From: an uncultured Collinsella sp.
GTDB lineage: Bacteria; Actinomycetota; Coriobacteriia; Coriobacteriales; Coriobacteriaceae
Assembly (NCBI GenBank): GCA_902479095.1
Contig: CABSNL010000066.1
Coordinates: 1-10,448 of the forward strand
Length of the DNA stretch: 10,448 nucleotides
Direction of reading: 5' to 3'
Shown: positions 5,871 to 10,448 of the stretch, piece after piece
Layout of the letters: every line of letters starts with the position of its first letter
Position numbering within the stretch: the first letter of the stretch is position 1
The notes under the pieces: model-generated
What the model was told of the DNA's origin: nothing
What the model saw: the letters and a program-made list of their open reading frames with translations, nothing else
Databases searched by the model: none
Position numbers and translations under genes: made by a program

Positions 5871-7289
5871 ATGGCCTACGACGCCAAGAAAATCTACTAC
5901 CGCTTCGATGACCATCTGAGCCGCCTGGTCTTGGATTATGAGGCGAGCCGCCAGATTTCGCCCGAAAGCGAAAACCTCTACCACGGCCTGCCGACCGACC
6001 CTTATGACGAGGACCTGTTTGTCGAGCACAATGTCAAACGCGGCCTGCGCAATGCAGACGGCTCGGGCGTGGTCGCGGGCCTCACTCGCATCTCGGACGT
6101 ACATGGCTACAACAAGGTCGACGGTAAGGTCGTGCCCGATCAGGGCAAACTCACGCTTCGTGGCTACAGCATCGAGGATCTGGTCAACAACGCCCAGGCC
6201 GAGAACCGCTACGGCTACGAAGAAGTCGCCTATCTGCTCATTACGGGCTCCCTGCCCACCAAGGAAGAGCTTGACGGTTTTTGCGGACGCCTGGGTGCTT
6301 TTAGGCATCTGAGCGACGAATACGTCCGCGAGTTCCCCATGACCACGGTGTCGTCGAGCATCATGAATGTGCTTCAGCGCGCCGTGCTGCTGCTCTACGC
6401 CTTCGACGCCGAGCCCGACGCCATTACACCCGAGCACGAAATCGACGTCGCCATCTCCATGCTGGCGCGTCTGCCCCGCATCGCCGCCTTTGCGCACATG
6501 GCATCGGTCGCCAAGCGCCACGGCTCGGAGATGCACGTGCCGCACCCCACGCCCGGCCTCTCAACCGCCGAAACCATCCTGCAGGTCCTACGCGGCGGCA
6601 TGGCGTTCACTCACGATGAGGCGATGCTGCTCGACGTGATGCTCATGCTGCATGCCGAGCACGGCGGCGGCAACAACTCCACGTTTGCCTGCCGCGTGCT
6701 GTCCTCCTCGGCCACCGACCCGTATTCCGCCTACGCCGCGGCTATCGGCTCGCTCAAGGGCCCGCGCCACGGCGGCGCCAACGCCAAGGTCGTGTCCATG
6801 CACGAGGACATCCGTGCGCATGTCTCCAATTGGGAGGACGAGGACGAGGTCGCAGCCTACCTGGGCAAGATTCTCGACAAGCAGGCCTTCGACGGCACGG
6901 GCCTCATCTACGGTATGGGCCACGCCGTCTACACGCTGAGCGACCCGCGCGCCGAGGTGTGCCGCCGTTACGCGCGCACACTTGCCGCCAAGAAGGACCT
7001 GGGCGATGAGTTCGCGCTCATCGAGCGCATTGAGCGCCTGGCACCGCAGGTGATGCGCGACCACGGCATGACTAAGCCCATCTGCGCCAACATCGACCTG
7101 TACACAGGCTTTATCTACAAGATGCTCGGCGTACCCGAGACGCTTTTTACGCCGCTATTCGCCGTCGCCCGCATGGCCGGCTGGTCGGCACACCGCATGG
7201 AAGAGCTCTTCTGCGCGCACCGCATTATTCGCCCGGCTTATCGCCCGGTTATCGAGCCGCTTGAGTACAAGCCGCTCGCCGACCGCTAG
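5871..7289 (+). CDS. gltA: Citrate synthase
   Basis: This is a 472-residue cytoplasmic enzyme that condenses acetyl-CoA and oxaloacetate to citrate. Conserved segments appear in order. His264 is in LHAEHGGGNNST. KGPRHGGAN lies at 296-304. His351 is in GMGHAVYTLSDPR, with Arg360. Asp409 is in ANIDLYTGF, followed by TPLFAVARMAGWSAH. The His-His-Asp triad and substrate arginine are therefore present. It is longer than the 370-430 residues of many citrate synthases because of an N-terminal extension of about 70 residues, seen in the anaerobe type of Firmicutes and Coriobacteriia. AGGAG is five bases before the ATG, and a strong terminator follows the stop. In fermentative Coriobacteriia it probably feeds 2-oxoglutarate and glutamate synthesis rather than a full cycle. 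2-methylcitrate activity cannot be excluded from sequence. The symbol is by function, not orthology. Confidence 0.95.
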   Translation: MAYDAKKIYYRFDDHLSRLVLDYEASRQISPESENLYHGLPTDPYDEDLFVEHNVKRGLRNADGSGVVAGLTRISDVHGYNKVDGKVVPDQGKLTLRGYSIEDLVNNAQAENRYGYEEVAYLLITGSLPTKEELDGFCGRLGAFRHLSDEYVREFPMTTVSSSIMNVLQRAVLLLYAFDAEPDAITPEHEIDVAISMLARLPRIAAFAHMASVAKRHGSEMHVPHPTPGLSTAETILQVLRGGMAFTHDEAMLLDVMLMLHAEHGGGNNSTFACRVLSSSATDPYSAYAAAIGSLKGPRHGGANAKVVSMHEDIRAHVSNWEDEDEVAAYLGKILDKQAFDGTGLIYGMGHAVYTLSDPRAEVCRRYARTLAAKKDLGDEFALIERIERLAPQVMRDHGMTKPICANIDLYTGFIYKMLGVPETLFTPLFAVARMAGWSAHRMEELFCAHRIIRPAYRPVIEPLEYKPLADR

Positions 7290-7312
7290 GACGCGGACCG
7301 TTATAGAACTCG

Positions 7313-7351
7313 AGCGTGGCCAGGGAATCACCGCCCTCGGCCACGCTTTTT
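7313..7351 (+). terminator. Rho-independent terminator of citrate synthase
   Basis: AGCGTGGCC (7313-7321) pairs with GGCCACGCT (7339-7347). An inner AGGG/CCCT helix extends the stem, and the stem runs directly into TTTTT ending at 7351. It starts 24 bases after the citrate synthase stop and 26 bases before the next gene, so the following phosphatase should have its own promoter or depend on read-through. Confidence 0.92.
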
Positions 7352-7376
7352 ATGCCAGCAGAAAGGGCTGCATCAA

Positions 7377-8219
7377 ATGATTGTGTTTTCCGATATGGAT
7401 GGAACGCTGTTGACGAGCGATAAGCAGATGAGCGATGCCACCTGGGCGATGCTCGACGAGCTCGCTCAACGCGGGATTGAATTTGTGCCCTGCACGGGAC
7501 GTCCGCTGTCAGGCATCTTTGAGCCCATCCTCGCCCACCCCGCCGTGCACTATGCCGTCTGCGCCAATGGCGCCAGCGTCTGGCAGCTCGACGACGATGT
7601 GCCCACCGACGCCTCGCGCGCCACGTGCATCTTGAGCCGTCCGCTCGATTGCGGCATTGCCCATCGCATCCATCGCATCGCCGCCGGCCACGATGTGACC
7701 TTCGATATCTTCGCGGATGGGCAGTGCTTCCTCCCCCGCTCGCTCTACACGCGCCTGGACGAATTCTGCGGCGGCGACCCCCACATCGCGGCTTCGCTCA
7801 AGCGCACACGAACACCGATCGACATGGATATCGACAGCAAGATCGACGAGGTCGAGACGCTCGAGCGCATCGCCATGTACTGGCACGACCCGGCTGATCG
7901 CGACGCCATCGCGGCGGAGCTCGACACGCTCGGAGGCATTGAGGTCACGCGTTCGTACGCCATGAATATCGAGGTCATGGGCGAGGGCGCCACCAAGGGA
8001 ACGGCCCTCACGTGGCTCTGCGAGCACCTGGGCGAGCGTCTCGCCGACGCCTGGGCGTTCGGCGACAACATCAACGACATCCCCATGCTGCAGGCAGCGG
8101 GCCACGGCATGGCCATGATCAACGCCGAGCCCGAGGACCGCGAGGCCGCCGATGCCATCACCGAATATGACAACGACCACGACGGCGTCGCCCGCACCAT
8201 CATGGCCGCTCTCGCCTAG
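7377..8219 (+). CDS. Cof-type HAD-superfamily hydrolase (HAD-IIB)
   Basis: This is a 280-residue cytoplasmic phosphatase of the Cof/YidA group. The four HAD motifs are present. The nucleophile Asp6 and acid/base Asp8 lie in SDMDGTLL. Motif II is TGR at 40-42, motif III Lys207 in GATKGTAL, and motif IV GDNINDIPML with Asp230 and Asp234. The region between motifs II and III (about 80-190) is the C2B cap that selects substrate; typical substrates are sugar phosphates or flavin and pyridoxal phosphates, not predictable here. AAAGGG lies nine bases before the ATG. The stop TAG is also the first part of a REP-like intergenic repeat. It is convergent with a second phosphatase of the same family. Confidence 0.93.
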   Translation: MIVFSDMDGTLLTSDKQMSDATWAMLDELAQRGIEFVPCTGRPLSGIFEPILAHPAVHYAVCANGASVWQLDDDVPTDASRATCILSRPLDCGIAHRIHRIAAGHDVTFDIFADGQCFLPRSLYTRLDEFCGGDPHIAASLKRTRTPIDMDIDSKIDEVETLERIAMYWHDPADRDAIAAELDTLGGIEVTRSYAMNIEVMGEGATKGTALTWLCEHLGERLADAWAFGDNINDIPMLQAAGHGMAMINAEPEDREAADAITEYDNDHDGVARTIMAALA

Positions 8220-8337
8220 TCATTGGCCAGTCACTGAGGACGTTCTTGAATGACTAGTCGTTGGGGACACTCTTCGCGAAAAAGCTGCAAGAACTGTCCC
8301 CCACTGCCGGCAGAAAAGAAACGTCCCCATCTGCCGG
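8217..8337. repeat. REP-like intergenic repeat cluster between convergent genes
   Basis: The space between the two phosphatase genes is filled with related units. They are TAGTCATTGG (8217-8226), GGACGTTCTTGAA (8238-8250), GACTAGTC (8252-8259, palindromic), GGGGACACTCTT (8263-8274), its near inverse AAGAACTGTCCCC (8289-8301), and two direct copies of CCCC-A(T)-CTGCCGG (8299-8310 and 8325-8337). GGGGACA with TGTCCCC forms a stem-loop. The same core occurs at 9305-9337. Stem-loops with GGGGAC ends are typical of REP families mobilised by RAYT transposases in other bacteria; that link is inference. It could also end transcription from both sides, though no T-run is present. Confidence 0.6.
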
Positions 8338-8338
8338 A

Positions 8339-9133
8339 TTAAGCGAGACTCTCCAGCACGCGACGGAGCTCCTGCTGGACGGCGTGGTCGCAGTTACAAC
8401 CCACCACGCGATCGGCCACCGCCTTGAGCGCGGGACGCGCGTTTTCCATCGCGCAGCCCGTGCCGACAAAGCGAATGATTTCGTAGTCGTTCATCGAGTC
8501 GCCAAACGCCATGACCTCGTCGCGTCCAACGTCGTAATGCTCCGCGAGCTGCGCGATGCCCGAGGCCTTCGATACGCCGGGCTGCATGGCATCGATCCAC
8601 GCGTTGCCCGAAGGCGCAAAAGTAAAAAGCTGACCGAGTTCGCGCTGTAGTACGTAAGCGCTGTCCATAACGGCACCGTCATCGCAAAAGATACTCGCCT
8701 TGATGATATTTACGCTGGGATCGGGCAGCTCCCAAATGCGCTCGGCATTGGGAAGGTCCTTATCGACCTCACGCACGAACTTGCACTCGTCATCGAGCAA
8801 GAAGGACTTGGTTCGGTCAAAAAGTGCAAGATGCAGATTGGGAAACGTCGCGACGGCCTGAGCGAGCTTTCGAATCGCCAGGTGCGAATACACCTCGCGG
8901 TCTACCATCTTGCCGTCGGCGTAGACCTGGGCGCCGTTAGCGGCGACAAAGTCCATCTTGTCGCGAACGGGCGCAAAGAACTCGCACAGGCGATCGTAGC
9001 GACGACCTGACGATGCGGCAAAATGCACGCCATGCTCGCGTAGCGCCAAAATCAGTTCGTAGGTCTCGGGAGGCACCTGGCCGTTTTCGTCAAGCAGCGT
9101 GCCGTCCATATCGGATGCAATCAGTTTAAACAT
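8339..9133 (-). CDS. Cof-type HAD-superfamily hydrolase (HAD-IIB), second copy
   Basis: This is a 264-residue cytoplasmic phosphatase, a distant paralogue of the one to its left. Motifs are ASDMDGTLLDE (Asp8, Asp10), SSGRR (Ser42 to Arg44, motif II), Lys189 in GVSKASG, and GDSMND (Asp212 and Asp216). The cap domain lies between about 80 and 180 and sets an unknown substrate. GGGAG is seven bases before the ATG, but that sequence forms the 3' arm of a long leader stem-loop (9139-9200), so translation may be controlled. It follows the adenine deaminase gene on the same strand after 198 bases. Nucleotide phosphatase activity would suit that neighbour but is not shown by the sequence. Confidence 0.93.
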   Translation of the reverse strand: MFKLIASDMDGTLLDENGQVPPETYELILALREHGVHFAASSGRRYDRLCEFFAPVRDKMDFVAANGAQVYADGKMVDREVYSHLAIRKLAQAVATFPNLHLALFDRTKSFLLDDECKFVREVDKDLPNAERIWELPDPSVNIIKASIFCDDGAVMDSAYVLQRELGQLFTFAPSGNAWIDAMQPGVSKASGIAQLAEHYDVGRDEVMAFGDSMNDYEIIRFVGTGCAMENARPALKAVADRVVGCNCDHAVQQELRRVLESLA

Positions 9134-9138
9134 AGAAA

Positions 9139-9200
9139 AGCTCCCTTCGGGCTTGTTGGAATCGAACGTGTATCCGATTCCAACGTACCCAAAGGGAGCT
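9139..9200 (-). promoter_or_regulatory. Leader stem-loop hiding the ribosome binding site of the second phosphatase
   Basis: AGCTCCCTT (9139-9147) pairs with AAGGGAGCT (9192-9200), GGG (9149-9151) with CCC (9188-9190), and GTTGGAATCG (9155-9164) with CGATTCCAAC (9175-9184). That makes 22 pairs with small internal loops and a ten-base apical loop. On the transcribed minus strand the 3' arm contains AAGGGAG, the Shine-Dalgarno of the phosphatase, and is followed by TTTT and the start codon. It could be a translational switch, an attenuator or the terminator of adenine deaminase transcripts. No known riboswitch consensus is recognised. Confidence 0.65.
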
Positions 9201-9203
9201 CAA

Positions 9204-9232
9204 ATAAGACTCCGCGGGCGTAAACGTTACAA
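9204..9232 (-). promoter_or_regulatory. Weak promoter candidate for the second phosphatase
   Basis: On the minus strand, TTGTAA (9232-9227) and TCTTAT (9209-9204) are separated by 17 bases and each match the consensus at four of six positions. Initiation would fall near 9197, at the foot of the leader stem-loop. The match is modest and the call rests on spacing and position. Confidence 0.25.
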
Positions 9233-9268
9233 GGACCTGGCAAATAGCTCACACATGCCAGAGGTCCT
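9232..9268. repeat. Stem-loop downstream of adenine deaminase
   Basis: AGGACC-TGGCA (9232-9242) pairs with TGCCA-ga-GGTCCT (9256-9268), giving eleven pairs with a two-base bulge. No T-run follows on the minus strand, so a canonical terminator is not supported. It may protect the 3' end of the adenine deaminase transcript. Confidence 0.4.
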
Positions 9269-9304
9269 ACGGTCGCGGCGCCAGGCGACACGCCACCCCG
9301 ACGG

Positions 9305-9337
9305 CCAGTCGTTTAAGAACGTCCCCGATGACTAGTC
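9305..9337 (-). repeat. REP-like repeat overlapping the end of adenine deaminase
   Basis: Read on the minus strand this begins GACTAGTCATCGGGGACG and continues TTCTTAAACGACTGG. It shares GGACGTTCTT and GACTAGTC with the cluster at 8217-8337, about 1 kb away and in the opposite orientation. The stop codon TAG of adenine deaminase lies inside the repeat, as does the stop of the first phosphatase in the other copy. Confidence 0.6.
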
Positions 9338-10402
9338 GGCGTAGGTGAAGGTCGTGACGTCGAACATGCCCTCGGGGCGAATGCGGAGCGTCGGGATGAC
9401 CGGCAGGGGCAGGAAGATGATGCCCATGATGGGGTCGAGCGGCGACTCAATACCCATGGCGCGCGCCTTGACCATAAAGTCGTCGTGCTGCGCGGCAACG
9501 TCCTCGGCCGTGCCTTCGCTCATAAGGCCACCGAGCGCCAGCGGAATGCGCGCCACGACCTCTCCGTTGCGCACCAGCACGTGACCACCTTGGCCCACGG
9601 CCTCAACGGCGGCCATCATATCGGCGGCGTTGTCGCCCACCACGCACACGTTGTGCGAGTCGTGGCCGATCGTGGAGGCAATGGCGCCACCCGTGATGGT
9701 AAAGCCGCGCACCCAGCCACGACCGATGTGCTTGCCGACAAGACCCAGGCCAGCGGGGCCGTCGCCGTCGGCGCCCTCGGCTTGCAGCGACACGCCGCGG
9801 CCGTGGCGCTCGATCAGCATAATGCGACGCAAGTCCTCGTCAGTCTCGGGACGAACCATGCCCGTGATGGCCTTGCCCGGCACCACGTCAATCACGGCCT
9901 CGCCCGGCTTAAAGGCATAGTCGAACACGTCGAGCGATAGCTTCGGCAGCTTAACGGAGGCGCGCAGCTCATCGGCAAGGGCCGCAACCTCGGCCATCTC
10001 GGGTGCAATCTCGCCCACAAAGGTGCCGTCCTGCGCCACCAAAGCACCGGCGGCATATACGCGATGCGGAGCCGTGGCAAACGTCAGGTCATTGAGCACC
10101 AGCAGGTCGGCACGCTTGCCCGGGGCAATCGCACCGCGGAGCTCGTGCGGGTCGCGGCAGCCGTGATCCAGGCCAAACGCCTCGGCCGTGGAGAGGGACG
10201 CCATAGAGATAGCGACCACGGGGTCGATACCGGCCTCAATCGCCACGCGGCAGGCATTGTCGATCATGCCGGTCGCAAGCGCATCGGAAGGGGCGCGGTC
10301 GTCGGTCGCAAAGCAGCAGCGGCGGGCACGGGCGGGGTTTTCCAGCAGCATCGGCGACAGGTTGGCCAGATCATGGCTGCACGTACCTTCGCGCAGCATC
10401 AC
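9332..10402 (-). CDS. ade: Adenine deaminase, C-terminal part (5' end cut at contig end)
   Basis: The C-terminal 356 residues of an amidohydrolase-family adenine deaminase, which converts adenine to hypoxanthine and ammonia in purine salvage. Visible marks are FATDDRAPSD (31-40 of the fragment; the Asp belongs to the metal centre), the PGKRADLLVL end of the amidohydrolase barrel, IGHDSHN (245-251) and LPVIPTLRI near the end, all characteristic of this family. The full protein is usually 570-600 residues, so about 220-240 residues with the N-terminal metal-binding H-x-H motif are missing. The cut is technical: genomic sequence ends at the GTG codon at 10400-10402 and adapter follows. A start beyond it, giving MYKRQ, is adapter-encoded. 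The second phosphatase lies downstream on the same strand. Confidence 0.93.
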   Translation of the reverse strand: MMLREGTCSHDLANLSPMLLENPARARRCCFATDDRAPSDALATGMIDNACRVAIEAGIDPVVAISMASLSTAEAFGLDHGCRDPHELRGAIAPGKRADLLVLNDLTFATAPHRVYAAGALVAQDGTFVGEIAPEMAEVAALADELRASVKLPKLSLDVFDYAFKPGEAVIDVVPGKAITGMVRPETDEDLRRIMLIERHGRGVSLQAEGADGDGPAGLGLVGKHIGRGWVRGFTITGGAIASTIGHDSHNVCVVGDNAADMMAAVEAVGQGGHVLVRNGEVVARIPLALGGLMSEGTAEDVAAQHDDFMVKARAMGIESPLDPIMGIIFLPLPVIPTLRIRPEGMFDVTTFTYAD

Positions 10403-10448
10403 CTGTCTCTTATACACATCTGACGCTGCCGACGAAGCTAGAAGTGTA
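10403..10448. other. Sequencing adapter (Nextera Tn5 mosaic end, read-1 arm, i5 index)
   Basis: CTGTCTCTTATACACATCT (10403-10421) is the exact Tn5 mosaic end, followed by GACGCTGCCGACGA (10422-10435), the complement of the Nextera read-1 arm. AGCTAGAA (10436-10443) is an eight-base index; its complement TTCTAGCT matches, from memory, Nextera XT index S515. GTGTA (10444-10448) is the start of the P5 side of the primer. This is untrimmed library sequence, not part of the genome or a natural transposon. Confidence 0.98.

Noticed and set aside
5754..6545. 263-codon minus-strand frame opposite citrate synthase
   Set aside because: Shadow of a high-G+C gene with strong conserved motifs on the plus strand.
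7509..8180. 223-codon minus-strand frame opposite the first phosphatase
   Set aside because: Shadow frame; all four HAD motifs are on the plus strand.
8217..8337. CRISPR-like array in the repeat cluster
   Set aside because: Units are unequal, inverted relative to each other and lack uniform spacers; no cas gene is present.
9155..9190. GTTCGATTCC on the minus strand as a tRNA T-arm
   Set aside because: The bases before and after do not form a T-stem and no acceptor, D-arm or anticodon arm can be placed; the match is part of the leader stem-loop.
9134..9331. Purine riboswitch near adenine deaminase
   Set aside because: The conserved purine aptamer core segments are not present on either strand, and the region lies downstream of the gene.
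10403..10421. Natural Tn5/IS50 end
   Set aside because: It is followed exactly by the Nextera read-1 arm, an index and P5 bases, so it is a library adapter.

Overview
The window looks like a metagenome-assembled contig end from a high-G+C gut actinobacterium of the class Coriobacteriia, most likely Collinsella or a close relative. This is inferred from codon use, the type of citrate synthase, the small ACT-domain gene, the Cof-type phosphatases and the intergenic GGGGACGTTCTT repeats. No rRNA or marker gene is present to confirm it.

Left part (1-4383) is an accessory module with visibly lower G+C than the rest. A minus-strand operon encodes a small secreted cysteine-containing peptide (3124-3489), a large ABC permease made of two tandem homologous halves (835-3057) and its ATPase (89-829). 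The layout resembles bacteriocin or peptide export/immunity loci of the lactococcin-972 type, but the peptide itself is not confidently assignable. Divergently, a DUF2975-type four-helix membrane protein (3610-4122) is translationally coupled to a small YozG-like HTH regulator (4132-4383). The 108-120 bp between the two units holds a perfect palindrome and a candidate promoter.

The junction (4384-5505) carries the catalytic half of a tyrosine recombinase. It has no N-terminal domain and no usable start, and is joined in frame to the HTH gene through a TAG codon. A G+C-rich structured stretch without a recognisable gene follows. This looks like the scar of an integrative element that brought in, or was cut by, the accessory module.

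The right part (5506-10402) is ordinary chromosome: a UPF0237-type ACT protein, citrate synthase with a strong terminator, two Cof-type HAD phosphatases in convergent orientation with a REP-like repeat between them, and the C-terminal part of adenine deaminase upstream of the second phosphatase on the minus strand. The second phosphatase has a long leader stem-loop that buries its ribosome binding site.

The last 46 bases (10403-10448) are not biology. They are the Nextera/Tn5 mosaic end, the read-1 adapter arm, an i5 index and the start of the P5 primer region, so adenine deaminase is cut at 10402 and any apparent start beyond that is artificial.
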